DNA of 64,000 bases from Ensifer aridi. GTDB taxonomy: Bacteria; Pseudomonadota; Alphaproteobacteria; Rhizobiales; Rhizobiaceae. The notes under the pieces are model-generated. The model searched no databases. It worked only from the letters and a program-made list of their open reading frames with translations, and was not told the origin of the DNA. The first letter of the stretch is position 1; each line of letters starts with the position of its first letter. The DNA is taken from the NCBI RefSeq assembly GCF_002078505.1, contig NZ_LUAV01000022.1, positions 96,812 through 160,811 of the forward strand. Reading direction: 5' to 3'. This document shows, one piece after another, positions 18,044 to 26,753 of this stretch. The translations under genes were made by a program, and so were the position numbers.

Positions 18044-19421
18044 GGCGACCTCCGTCCAGCCAACTTTTCAGGAAGCTTCCGTCACCTTGCGCGGACAAAA
18101 AGGCCCGCCATTCTTTGGCATGCGTCATCAACATCAGTCTCAAGTTTCGAAGGGTCTGCTCATAAGCCTCACCAGTCGCCGCCGCAATCTGCGAGGCAAA
18201 AGGGCGCAATGCTGTGTCGGGCAGCTCAGCCATCTCGGCGAGATGTTGAAGATGGCGCGCTCCAACACTCCCATACTCGATCATGATATCGCGATCGGCA
18301 TCTGCTGCGATTTTCGAAAGGGCTGCCTCAATCTCAACGACAGCGAGATCCGCGATAACATAGGTGTCTTCAGGCTCGACGACTTCCGCTGCGTAAAGGC
18401 TCATCCGGCGCAGAAGGCACGCCGCGCAGAGCCCGCATTGCCGGCGCCGCTCAGCATTGACGATCCTGCGCGTTTGCCAGCAGGAGCGAGTGTGAACGAG
18501 GTACTCTTTCTTTTTACCGGGCAAGCCGAGGAACGCCGTCAGGGTCTCCCCTTTCGTGGACCAAAGCCGTGGTTGTTCAAACCTGATGTTGGTCCCGAGA
18601 AGGGCGCGCGTGAACCGCTCCATTTTTCTGAAGAACGTCGGGAAATTTCGGTAGTCGGTATAGATATTGTAAAGCGGCACGAGCACCGGCCCGAGCGCGC
18701 CTTGGCCACTCTCGGGAACCACGATCCTGGTTATATTCGACAGGTGCGAGGCGATCGTCGCGATAGCCGCAAACTGAAATCCGCGTGATCGGAAGCTGCT
18801 CTCCTTGCCCTTAAAGCCCTTCACCCTGAAAGGGATCTGCGTGAAGTAGCTGTCACCATCCATCCTGCGCTGTTTGGTGCCGGCAACGCGAATACACAAC
18901 GCCTCGGCAGGCGCTCCGCTGAGCGCTGAGACAGCGCGTGAATCCAATCCGTTGCTGTAGGCAATTGCGAAGGTCTTGGCCTGATCAAAGACGAGTGGCA
19001 TCTGCCGCGATCCGATCGGCGAGTTATCAGTGGCTTTGACAAAGGTGAATTGCCAACTGTCGCCTGTAAGAAAGTTCATTGCGCTGCGGAGCGACGATTG
19101 AACTTCGGGCCTTGACCAGGAATCGTCGTCGATGACGGGGACGGTAATGTGCAGTTTACGCAGCCACGACGTTGGCCGCTTCCAACGACGATCGGCAAAT
19201 TCGATTGCGGCCGCCACCACCATCAAGTCGTAGTGCTTTGCGGCAAAGCCCTTCACATCGAAGGTATCGAGAATATCAGGGACGAACCTGATATGTTTTC
19301 CAATTTCGGCGAACACCAGATTTTGCGACGTGGGACCTCCGGCGCGCTGACCTTTTTCAAGTGCGAGAAGGTGCTTTTCTTGATGGACGTCCGGGCCCGT
19401 TTCAGTCATCTGGTCCATCAT
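18027..19421 (-). CDS. QueC-like enzyme (7-cyano-7-deazaguanine synthase fold)
   Basis: 464 aa, about twice the size of housekeeping QueC. The PP-loop ATPase motif is SNGLDS (156-161), where QueC has SGGxDS. A zinc site follows: Cys314 (TRSCW) and Cys329-x2-Cys332-x2-Cys335 (CGLCAACLLRR), as in QueC. About 150 N-terminal residues and a C-terminal helical extension are extra. Relatives occur in the Qat and type IV CBASS defence systems (QatC, Cap9), where they are not queuosine enzymes. AAGGA precedes the ATG. It overlaps the 187-aa gene by 20 bases. Which molecule it adenylates is unknown. Confidence 0.82.
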   Translation of the reverse strand: MMDQMTETGPDVHQEKHLLALEKGQRAGGPTSQNLVFAEIGKHIRFVPDILDTFDVKGFAAKHYDLMVVAAAIEFADRRWKRPTSWLRKLHITVPVIDDDSWSRPEVQSSLRSAMNFLTGDSWQFTFVKATDNSPIGSRQMPLVFDQAKTFAIAYSNGLDSRAVSALSGAPAEALCIRVAGTKQRRMDGDSYFTQIPFRVKGFKGKESSFRSRGFQFAAIATIASHLSNITRIVVPESGQGALGPVLVPLYNIYTDYRNFPTFFRKMERFTRALLGTNIRFEQPRLWSTKGETLTAFLGLPGKKKEYLVHTRSCWQTRRIVNAERRRQCGLCAACLLRRMSLYAAEVVEPEDTYVIADLAVVEIEAALSKIAADADRDIMIEYGSVGARHLQHLAEMAELPDTALRPFASQIAAATGEAYEQTLRNLRLMLMTHAKEWRAFLSAQGDGSFLKSWLDGGRHDRFK

Positions 19422-19965
19422 TCACATCCTTGCGCGCGGTCCGGCGGAACGCGTTTTTGTTGCCGTTCTCGAGCGCCGCACAAACGCTTCCGACGTCTAT
19501 GGCAGCGAAGGTTTCTCGGTTTCGCTGTAAGCCTTTCGAAAAGTCCGACCGGCTCATGTCGCCGACATCACGCGCTCGGATACATTCTTCGTCTATGCGG
19601 TTCTTGGCATTCGCGAGGATTTCACCGACGGCTTGCTTGAGAGCTAAATCGAGTGACTTCCGTTCAGGCATCCCTTCCCTCAGGTTGCACAGAAGGCTTC
19701 GCTCCAACGCGTCGCCGAGCGTCGACCGTTCGTTGTTGTCAAATATCGTTTCAGTAGCCGCGACGGAATCGAGATCCATCTGTTCACGCGAGGCGCGAGC
19801 GTCGAGCTCACCGTAGAGCCGATCGAATACCTTAATATCGCCAAGAACGCTGTGGCAGGCCTGCTTGACACGTTCGTCTTGGGAAACTGCGTCGCTGACG
19901 AGGTCCTGGCCGTACTGCTTCCATCTCTTGGTCAATGCAGAATTTCGGAAAGGGCCATCAGTCAT
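19402..19965 (-). CDS. Unknown 187-aa protein, partner of QueC-like enzyme
   Basis: First gene of the operon. TTGGAGGCG upstream of the ATG at 19965 sets the start; a longer frame to 20037 would run through the promoter. The product is helical and charged, with no domain I recognise. By position it resembles QatB, which lies before QatC in Qat systems, but I see no sequence similarity, and its N-terminus (MTDGPF) lacks the Gly at position 2 reported for QatB-like substrates. It may be the substrate or scaffold of the QueC-like enzyme; that is inference. Confidence 0.7.
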   Translation of the reverse strand: MTDGPFRNSALTKRWKQYGQDLVSDAVSQDERVKQACHSVLGDIKVFDRLYGELDARASREQMDLDSVAATETIFDNNERSTLGDALERSLLCNLREGMPERKSLDLALKQAVGEILANAKNRIDEECIRARDVGDMSRSDFSKGLQRNRETFAAIDVGSVCAALENGNKNAFRRTARKDVNDGPDD

Positions 19966-19984
19966 CGTCGCCTCCAATGTTTGC

Positions 19985-20036
19985 AATATCGCTTTAAAGT
20001 CTGACAAAGTCAACATACGATATAAAAAAACTGACA
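19985..20036 (-). promoter_or_regulatory. Promoter of the QueC-like operon with direct repeats
   Basis: Read on the minus strand, TTGACT (20013-20008) and GATATT (19990-19985) are 17 bases apart, about 20 bases before the start at 19965. Two copies of ctgaca (20001-20006 and 20031-20036) lie 30 bp apart, on one face of the helix; the inner copy is between the promoter elements. They are candidate binding sites for the operon's own XRE-ImmA protein. Confidence 0.45.
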
Positions 20037-20174
20037 TTATGACGTTGCAGCTTGAAGTCGCAGCCTGCGGTGAGCATTTCAGGAGAGGCTCGCGTCGCGC
20101 CAGCCTTCGCTATTAACTGCTTGCACCGCTTAAGTACTGAACGAAATTATGTTTATGGCTAGGAGGAATTTCAA

Positions 20175-20636
20175 ATGTGGACAGACGTCAATTTTGGTAA
20201 GTGGAGAGACAAAGGCAAAACGCTGCCGCAGGTTCTGGTTGCGGATCCCGACTGGTTCTTTTGGGCGCTGGATGAAGGTGCATTTAAAGGGGCGCTTGCG
20301 ACGCAGGCACAGAAGCTGGCGCGTCGGGCCCGGGCTATAAAACTACCGTCAGCGCTGGCGGGCACGCATTGCGTCCAACACTGGATCTCGCACGAGGGGA
20401 AATATGCGCATTTCGACCTTATTGAATCAGACCAAGGGCCGCATCATGGCTCCAGCACCGAAGTGCGCCGATCCACCCTCAATATGGAGTTCCCACGTGG
20501 GATCAAGCACTACGACAAGCTAGGGTGTAAGCAACTAATGAAAAGCTTCAAACATCACTGGTTTGAAGGAAAGCCTTTGACCAAGGCAAAAGTAGAAGCG
20601 TTCTTTGATGATGCGGCGAACTTTGAAAACCCATAG
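20175..20636 (+). CDS. Small protein with ExoX-like C-terminal type domain
   Basis: A 153-aa protein. Its start, NFGKWRDKGKTLPQVLVADP, followed by DWFFWAL, matches the short FGKxxGKTL...DPDYxxW domain found at the end of exonuclease X-type proteins and alone in phage and island genes. The rest (His- and Lys-rich) is unknown. A strong AGGAGGA precedes the ATG. It is divergent from the QueC-like operon. It may bind DNA or a nuclease partner; no catalytic residues are evident. Confidence 0.6.
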   Translation: MWTDVNFGKWRDKGKTLPQVLVADPDWFFWALDEGAFKGALATQAQKLARRARAIKLPSALAGTHCVQHWISHEGKYAHFDLIESDQGPHHGSSTEVRRSTLNMEFPRGIKHYDKLGCKQLMKSFKHHWFEGKPLTKAKVEAFFDDAANFENP

Positions 20637-20961
20637 ACCACGGACGCAGCTGAGCGTCTCAAATGATTGAGGAGACTGAGAAATTTAAGGCGAAGGACTT
20701 CTGTAACAGCGGGGTAGCTGGTTCATATCCCTTCAACTGCAAAACAGATGTCGGATGGCGGGGTCGCAGGTTCTGCTCCCATCAATGGCATGATCTGCGA
20801 AATTGCTGTCTGGTCAATTTGGTAGGCGACCTAATGGTCGCTGACTTCCGCAAATGGGCCCAATGCGGACATCCACGCAGGGCGAAAAGCAACTCCTGAC
20901 GTTCGATCAATAACGAGTTCAGCCGCGAAATTTCGTAAGTTGGGTAATCATCTCGCGGCAC
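20637..20961. other. No gene recognised
   Basis: About 325 bases with one weak 78-codon frame. A stretch at 20715-20790 looks loosely like a decayed tRNA but does not fold properly. It may mark the right edge of the defence island. Confidence 0.4.
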
Positions 20962-21861
20962 TCACGAGCGAAGTCTTGCCTGTACTAAGACCTCGTTGAG
21001 ATAGTCGATGAACACCCTGATTTTTCGTGGTGTGTGCCTTCTTTGCGCATGGAACGCGAATATCGGCTGCTCGTCAGGTTCATGGTCTGCTAGCAAGCGG
21101 ACTAGGCGTCCCTCTGCAATGTCCGAGGCGACGACGAAATCCGGTAATAGGGAGTAGCCCCATCCGGTGAGGCATGCGTTCCTAACGGCCCGCGCCGAGT
21201 TCATAATGAGATGTTGCGGCACTTCGAAATCTACCGCCTGGCCATCAACGAGAAAGCGTTGTGTCCGGCCCCATTCGCCGCTGACTTGAGTGATAGCTGG
21301 CCAGCCTTTCAGCGCCTCGAGCGATGCTGGTGTGCCATGCCTCTCGCAGAATTCTTTCGTTGCGACGATTACGATCTTCTGCGTGAAAATCTTTTGTGCG
21401 ATCAGCGACGAATCGATCAAGGGGCCCACCCGGATGGCGATATCGAAATGCTCGCCTATGAGGTCGACCAGACGATTGCCGAAATCGATCGAGACGTCGA
21501 CATGCGGGAAGCGGCTCTTGAACTCCGGCATCAGCGGGGCAATGCATTCGCTTCCGAAGGCGGTCACGCAGGAGACGCGCAAATGGCCCTTCGGGGTCTC
21601 TTGGCGTTCTCGGACGGCGTTCCGCATTTGATCAAGCTCCTCGACCAGGCCGGAGCTTTTCGCGACGAATTCGGCCCCCGCATCGGTCAAACTCAACTGT
21701 CGCGTTGTCCGGTTAAAAAGCCGAGCGCCCAGATCGGCCTCCAAATCCGCGATGATGCGGCTGACCGAAGGAGCCGACAAACCCAATTCTCGGCTCGCCG
21801 AAGAGAAGCTTCCATGTCGCGCGACAGCGACAGCTGTCCGCATGGCCTCAACGAAATCCAT
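20962..21861 (-). CDS. LysR-family transcriptional regulator
   Basis: 299 aa. The N-terminal winged HTH covers residues ~1-60 (GSFSSASRELGLSAPSVSRII), followed by the LysR substrate-binding domain. It most resembles the regulators that stand divergent from quinone or NADPH oxidoreductase genes. It is divergent from the oxidoreductase gene at 21969, which is probably its target. The inducer is unknown. Confidence 0.93.
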   Translation of the reverse strand: MDFVEAMRTAVAVARHGSFSSASRELGLSAPSVSRIIADLEADLGARLFNRTTRQLSLTDAGAEFVAKSSGLVEELDQMRNAVRERQETPKGHLRVSCVTAFGSECIAPLMPEFKSRFPHVDVSIDFGNRLVDLIGEHFDIAIRVGPLIDSSLIAQKIFTQKIVIVATKEFCERHGTPASLEALKGWPAITQVSGEWGRTQRFLVDGQAVDFEVPQHLIMNSARAVRNACLTGWGYSLLPDFVVASDIAEGRLVRLLADHEPDEQPIFAFHAQRRHTPRKIRVFIDYLNEVLVQARLRS

Positions 21862-21926
21862 CCACCATTCTTTCGGAATTCAAAACAATGTTTCTCACCC
21901 TTCGCCTATTATCACGTGCGGCGAGT

Positions 21927-21936
21927 TGATGCATCA
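21927..21936. promoter_or_regulatory. TGATGCATCA palindrome in LysR divergent region
   Basis: A perfect 10-bp palindrome in the 107-bp space between the LysR gene and the oxidoreductase gene. LysR proteins often bind short interrupted palindromes in this position. Low information content, so a weak call. Confidence 0.3.
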
Positions 21937-21968
21937 GTTTGTGACAGTTGGAAATCCGGAGCAAAGAC

Positions 21969-22973
21969 ATGGAAACAAATCCTAGCTGGACTCTGCGGAG
22001 CTATCCCTCGGCGATGCCGACGGTGGAGAACTGGGTCTTGGAAGATCGGCCAATCCCAACGCCCGCCCCAGGAGAGTTGCTGGTGAAAACACTTTGGCTC
22101 TCAGTTGATCCCTACATGAGGGGCCGGATCAGTCCCGCGAAAAACTATGCCAGCGGTTTCAAGCTCGGTGATCTGATGTACGGAGGTGGCGTCGGTGAGG
22201 TCGTCAGGTCGGAGTCTTCCGACTTCAAGCCGGGCGACGTCGTCATGAGCGACTACTTCGGATGGCAGCCGTTCAGCGTTATCCCGAGCCAGTCGGCCAA
22301 ACGGATAACGAACTCGGACGCGCCCGTGCAGGCTTCGTTGAGTTATCTCGGAATGCCGGGTCTCACCGCGTATTTCTCCCTTCTCAGGACTGGAGCCGCC
22401 AAACAGGGAGAGACCGTCCTTATCTCCGCGGCTTCGGGTGCCGTCGGGCAAATCGCCGGACAGATAGCTCGGATTAAAGGTTGCGATCCCGTCGCTGTTG
22501 CGGGCTCCGACGAGAAGCTCGCATGGTGCCAAGAGCTTGGGTACCGTGCTGGAATCAACCACAGGACTTCGAAAGACTTGGTGGCGGACGTGGCCGCTGC
22601 TTGTCCGAATGGAATCGATGTCTTCCTGGACAACACTGCAGGCCCCATCCACGACGCCGCCATGCTGAACCTCAACGTCTTCGGCAGGGTGGCGATAGTC
22701 GGGACGATCGCCTTGGCCGACCGTTTCGACCAGCCTGACGTCGGACTTCGGCACTTGCGCAAGACGTTGATCACGCGCGCCCGGATCGAGGGATTCTTGC
22801 TAGACGATTTCGCGGCCGATTATGCGTCCGCACTGGCTGATCTGCTTTCCTGGTACAAACAGGGCCTGCTTCAAACCCGCGAGGATGTCGCGGTTGGAAT
22901 CGAATCCGTCCCTCACGCCTTCGTCCGGATGCTGAAGGGAGAAAACTTCGGGAAGCAACTCATCAAGCTCTGA
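21969..22973 (+). CDS. NADP-dependent oxidoreductase (MDR/YncB type)
   Basis: 334 aa, medium-chain reductase without the zinc ligands of alcohol dehydrogenases. The nucleotide-binding fold carries SAASGAVGQIAGQIARI, and the N-terminus contains SVDPYMRGR, typical of the curcumin reductase/leukotriene B4 dehydrogenase-like group that reduces enones with NADPH. The ATG at 21969 follows GGAG; the longer frame from TTG 21948 is less likely. Probably regulated by the divergent LysR gene. Confidence 0.9.
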   Translation: METNPSWTLRSYPSAMPTVENWVLEDRPIPTPAPGELLVKTLWLSVDPYMRGRISPAKNYASGFKLGDLMYGGGVGEVVRSESSDFKPGDVVMSDYFGWQPFSVIPSQSAKRITNSDAPVQASLSYLGMPGLTAYFSLLRTGAAKQGETVLISAASGAVGQIAGQIARIKGCDPVAVAGSDEKLAWCQELGYRAGINHRTSKDLVADVAAACPNGIDVFLDNTAGPIHDAAMLNLNVFGRVAIVGTIALADRFDQPDVGLRHLRKTLITRARIEGFLLDDFAADYASALADLLSWYKQGLLQTREDVAVGIESVPHAFVRMLKGENFGKQLIKL

Positions 22974-23076
22974 GATCGGCAGACGGCGTTGCCGAGGCAG
23001 ATCGCTATCCGTTGCCGGACTTGCGCGACCTCCTCAAGTCGTGAATGCTTCGGCGGGTTTGAACCGGGGGACCAAC

Positions 23077-23852
23077 ATGGACTTGGGTATCGACGGAAAA
23101 CGGGCGCTGGTCCTCGGCGGTACGAAAGGTCTCGGCTGGGCCACGGCAGAGGCGCTTGCGAACGAAGGTGCTGTCGTGGGCATCACCGGACGGGACGCGT
23201 CTGCCGCCGAGCGTCAGGCTCAAGGCCTTGGGCCCGAGGCTCGGGGATTTGGCCTTGACCTTTCGCGACCTGATCAGATCGATCTCTTCGTTCGCGAAGT
23301 GGCCGATAGTCTCGGCGCGCCGGATATCCTCGTCCTCAATGGAGGCGGGCCTCCACCTTCGCCGCCATGCCTGTCGATCCTGACTTCTGGCGCAGACAAT
23401 TCGAAACGATGTTCGTCGGGCTTACGCGCATCGCCGACTACTATTTGCCGGGAATGCTCGAACGCGGTTGGGGCCGTATTATCATCGTCAGTTCGACGAG
23501 CATCTGCGAGCCCCTCGCAGGACTGACAGCGTCGAACGCACTTCGCGCTGAGGTGGCGGGCTGGGCCAAGACACTCGCCGGAGAGGTCGCCGAAAGAGGC
23601 GTCACGGTGAACGTGGTTATGCCCGGTAGCATGGCGACCGACAGGCTCGTATCTCTCGATGCTCGTGAAGCGCAGCGTCGAGGCATTTCCATTGAGGAGG
23701 TCTCCGCGCGTAATCAAGCTGAAATCCCAGCCCGTCGATATGGCCGCCCTGAGGAATTCGGGTCGGTGATCGCTTTTCTCGCAAGCGAACAGGCTTCGTA
23801 TGTAACAGGAGTCTCGATTCCGGTGGACGGCGGCGCGCTACGGTCCCTGTGA
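23077..23852 (+). pseudogene. Short-chain dehydrogenase/reductase, frameshifted
   Basis: The N-terminal half (from the ATG at 23077) has the Rossmann motif GGTKGLGWATAEAL and ILVLNGGGPP. The second half continues in another frame from about 23355 (DPDFWRRQFETMF to VTGVSIPVDGGALRSL). One missing base near 23350-23356 explains the shift; restoring it gives a normal ~258-aa SDR. The usual YxxxK is replaced (ASNALRA), so even the intact form is atypical. A sequencing error is possible. It follows the oxidoreductase gene on the same strand. Confidence 0.8.
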
Positions 23853-24308
23853 GGAGATGTACTTGGGACGGTCGGATTTCATCCCAACGCGCCTAAGCCC
23901 CGACCCCTCTGTAAGCCACTCCACGAATACCGAGAGCCTCGCGCAGCGGCGTTTCCCCGGTGGAAAAACGATATTGAATGGAAGAGCCGGCCGCCACCAC
24001 GTCTGAAGAATTTCGACCAGTTCACCCGACCTCAGATAATCTTCGAGCAGACGCGCCGTGAACTGACCCACACCGAAACCTTCTCGGATCATCAGGAGCT
24101 GAGTTTCACCGTCGTTGGTCGAATAGGCGCACTCGCTGACCTCGATCCGTTCATCACCGAGTTGGAACACCATGGGCGATAATCGCTCGGTCGAGGCCGA
24201 GAAGTGTCCAACACAGGTATGCTCCGACCGCAGCTCCTGCGGAGACGCGGGCGTCCCATGCCGGGCGAGATAAGCCGCGGAAGCGTACGTGCCGTAACCG
24301 ACGTATAT
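23838..24308 (-). pseudogene. LysR regulator, C-terminal fragment
   Basis: Contains most of a LysR substrate-binding domain (YASAAYLARHGTPASPQELR through to FVEWLTEGSG) but no HTH. Homology stops abruptly near 24305, where the opposite-strand fragment begins. The open frame continues to 24458 but reads antisense to the other LysR piece. Its 3' end overlaps the end of the SDR by 15 bases. Confidence 0.75.
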
Positions 24309-24492
24309 CGTGCATGACGACCTCGCGGCAGGAAGGCTCATCCGTGTTCTGGACGAATGGGAACTGCCTCGCCTTACAATGAACATCGCCTTTCCTACGA
24401 GAGCCAACATGGCGGCGAAGACGAGGCTGTTTATCGAGTTCCTCGTGCAGGAATTCAAGGATCGTGACTATGAGGCGGAATGGACTCGATGA
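24300..24492 (+). pseudogene. LysR regulator, C-terminal end fragment
   Basis: Reads HDDLAAGRLIRVLDEWELP and ends in FIEFLVQEFKDRDYEAEW, the last ~60 residues of a LysR-type regulator. The rest of the gene is missing. It abuts the minus-strand LysR fragment head to head, so a rearrangement joined the two. Confidence 0.7.
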
Positions 24493-24662
24493 CGGGGCGA
24501 GGCAGGCGTTTGTCGCCCTCGACGTCTCCTCGACCGTCGGGGCGGCGGACCCGACTCAAATCAGTGGGACGTCTCTTGCAACTTTAAGCGGTTAGGGTTT
24601 CACTCGTGAACTTAATCCAGAGGCTGATCGTCCTTGCTGGAAGTGGGAGGGGAAGAAAACAG

Positions 24663-26048
24663 ATGCCGTTCTATAGCCGACTTCGCAAGAGCTTTGCCGC
24701 AGGGTCCGCAGAAGAGGTGACCCGTAAGCGCACCATCGCGGGATTACGTCGTCTTCGGACAGCGCTCGCCGAACACTTCCCGAGAGAGAGCGACCGGATG
24801 ACCACGGTCCGTATTGGCACTTGGAATATCCGGGAATTCGGAAATACCACACATGGTGGCCGTGATTCCTATGAGCCGCTTTATTACATGGCGGAGATCA
24901 TCTCGAACTTCGATATTGCCGCCATTCAAGAGGTGCGCGATGACATGCGAGAGTTCCTCCAACTGCGGCAGATCTTAGGTCCTGATTGGGATTACATCGC
25001 CACCGACGTGACTGACCACGGTGCCGGCAATAGCGAGCGTATGGTTTTTCTGTTCAACCGCAACCGCGTGCGGTTCCGCAATATCGCGGGTGAGTTGACG
25101 CTCCCCGATGGAAAGAAAGTGCTCGCCAGCTTTGGTGAGCGTATCAGACTGGAAAATGGGATAAAACTGAAACTACCAGATGGCGTCGACCTCTCCGGTA
25201 TCTACGCCGCTACCTCTGAGGCAAAGGATAGTGGTGCGATCACCCTCGCGGAGGATGTCGAGATTCCCCTGCCGGCTGGCTCGTCGCTGGCGCTGCCGGA
25301 AGGCAGTGCGTTGGCCGTGACCAAGGGCACGAAGGTGACCCGGCCGGCGGACACCAGGGGCAAGGTCAATATAGACGTCCCCGTGGGCACGGTCGACGGA
25401 AAGAGGTTCCGTCTGCGCTTTCCTGGCGAGGCGCTCGACGAAAGCTTCAAGCAGTTTGCCCGGACGCCCTTCATGGTCAGCTTTCAAGCGGGCTGGATGA
25501 AGATCGATTTGGCCACGGTTCACATCTTCTTCGGAAATAATGAAGACGCGAAACTACTTGCTCAGCGCAGGCGCGAGATAGCACGACTAACCGAGGCACT
25601 CGGCGAGCGGGCTGAACGGGAAATGGAAAGCGATCCAGACAATCCCGTGCTGACGGCTGTACTTGGCGACTTCAACATCATCAGCGCCGAGCATGAGACG
25701 ATGAAAGCCCTGGAAGACCATGGGTTCGAAGTTCCCGAAGCCATCCGTGCGATTCCTGGATCCAATGTGCCTCAGGACAAGGCGTATGATCAAATCGCTT
25801 TCTGGCAACCCAAGCGCGACCGCGGCTATGTCCGAGTCGATGTCCGCGGCGCTGGCGTCTTCGATTTTTACGACCACGTCTACCGGCTAGACCAACGCGA
25901 CATGTATCAGCCGGAGCGAAGCGAAGGATCGTACAAGATGTGGCGGACCTATAAGATGAGCGATCACCTGCCAATGTGGATCGAGCTCAGCAGTGATTTT
26001 TCGGATGCTTATCTTGATGCGTGTGATGCTACCCAACCGACGGAGTGA
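24663..26048 (+). CDS. Endonuclease/exonuclease/phosphatase (EEP) family protein
   Basis: About 461 aa. All core motifs are present: RIGTWNIREFG (Asn), AAIQEVRD (Glu), LGDFNI (Asp/Asn) and SDHLPMW (Asp-His). The fold covers DNase I, AP endonucleases and phosphodiesterases. Between the second and third motifs is an insertion of about 120 residues with repeated LPDG/LPAG-like turns, probably a beta-rich domain. The ATG at 24663 follows a GGGAGGGGAAG tract; a GTG at 24606 is possible. No signal peptide. It stands next to the SOS genes but no LexA box was seen before it. Confidence 0.85.
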   Translation: MPFYSRLRKSFAAGSAEEVTRKRTIAGLRRLRTALAEHFPRESDRMTTVRIGTWNIREFGNTTHGGRDSYEPLYYMAEIISNFDIAAIQEVRDDMREFLQLRQILGPDWDYIATDVTDHGAGNSERMVFLFNRNRVRFRNIAGELTLPDGKKVLASFGERIRLENGIKLKLPDGVDLSGIYAATSEAKDSGAITLAEDVEIPLPAGSSLALPEGSALAVTKGTKVTRPADTRGKVNIDVPVGTVDGKRFRLRFPGEALDESFKQFARTPFMVSFQAGWMKIDLATVHIFFGNNEDAKLLAQRRREIARLTEALGERAEREMESDPDNPVLTAVLGDFNIISAEHETMKALEDHGFEVPEAIRAIPGSNVPQDKAYDQIAFWQPKRDRGYVRVDVRGAGVFDFYDHVYRLDQRDMYQPERSEGSYKMWRTYKMSDHLPMWIELSSDFSDAYLDACDATQPTE

Positions 26049-26106
26049 TATCGGCAAATTATGGGTGGGATTAGTGGGGTTTGCACTTGTTTGAGCACGA
26101 CAGGCT

Positions 26107-26697
26107 CTAGCCAACCTGCTCCACTGTCAACGTCCCCGCTGGAAGGGGCTTGATCAGAGATTTCGCTGAGATGGTCGGATCGAGCCAATCGGCCCAGGCG
26201 TTCCGCTCCAGAACGACAATCTGCCGGTCGTGATACGGCGCAATGTCCGGACCCGGTTCCATTGTCAGCATGGTGAAAGCTTGGCCAACCTCCGGCGTGT
26301 CGCGCCAGATTCCGGCAATGCAGAAGATCGGCTCGTCCTTCTTGGTGAACAGCCACTTGTCCTTGCGCTTCTTTTTCGGATCCTTCGGATCGGTGAACTC
26401 GTAGAAGCCATCGGCAATGATCAGGCAGCGATTGGAACTGAACTCCCGGCCTTCCGACCGAAAATTATAGACCGGCCGCTTGTTCGGCCCCGGCCAGCTC
26501 CAGCGCCGCTGCACCAGCTCGGCCTCATCGCGAACGCCGTCGATCGTTCTGACGATTGGACCGATATCGGTGATCTTGATGTCCTCACGCGCTTCCAGGT
26601 TCGGCGCGCCCTCGCCGAAGCGGATCTTGATCTTCAGGTCGGCGAAGTCCTCGACGATCGAGGCGACATCCACCATCAGCCGATAATCATTGCACAT
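26107..26697 (-). CDS. SOS response-associated peptidase, SRAP family (YedK/HMCES)
   Basis: 196 aa. It begins MCNDYR, so Cys2 is available to form the thiazolidine link to abasic sites in single-stranded DNA. The Asn (YNFRSEG), Glu (DGFYEF) and His (PYHDRQ) of the active site are all present. The protein shields abasic sites and can reverse the crosslink. The gene starts 37 bases from a LexA box shared with a divergent paralogue, so SOS induction is likely. Confidence 0.92.
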   Translation of the reverse strand: MCNDYRLMVDVASIVEDFADLKIKIRFGEGAPNLEAREDIKITDIGPIVRTIDGVRDEAELVQRRWSWPGPNKRPVYNFRSEGREFSSNRCLIIADGFYEFTDPKDPKKKRKDKWLFTKKDEPIFCIAGIWRDTPEVGQAFTMLTMEPGPDIAPYHDRQIVVLERNAWADWLDPTISAKSLIKPLPAGTLTVEQVG

Positions 26698-26733
26698 GCG
26701 TCCTCCGTCTCAGTCTGGTTGTCTCTCGATGAT

Positions 26734-26748
26734 GTTCCTGATATGTTC
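26734..26748. promoter_or_regulatory. LexA box (GTTC-N7-GTTC) between SRAP genes
   Basis: GTTC-CTGATAT-GTTC matches the alphaproteobacterial SOS box exactly, read as GAAC-N7-GAAC on the other strand. It lies 37 bases before the SRAP start at 26697 and 6 bases before the ATG at 26754, so LexA bound here could control both genes. Confidence 0.75.
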
Positions 26749-26753
26749 TATCT

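Noticed and set aside
16853..19965. Canonical QatABCD or type IV CBASS
   Set aside because: No QatA-like ATPase, no TatD nuclease, no CD-NTase, TGT-like or OGG-like gene in this operon; only the QueC-like part matches.
20700..20790. tRNA-like stretch with GGTAGCTGGTT and GCAGGTTCTGC
   Set aside because: No acceptor stem pairs, the anticodon arm is poor and the T-arm is not canonical. It could be a decayed tRNA at an integration site but is not supportable.
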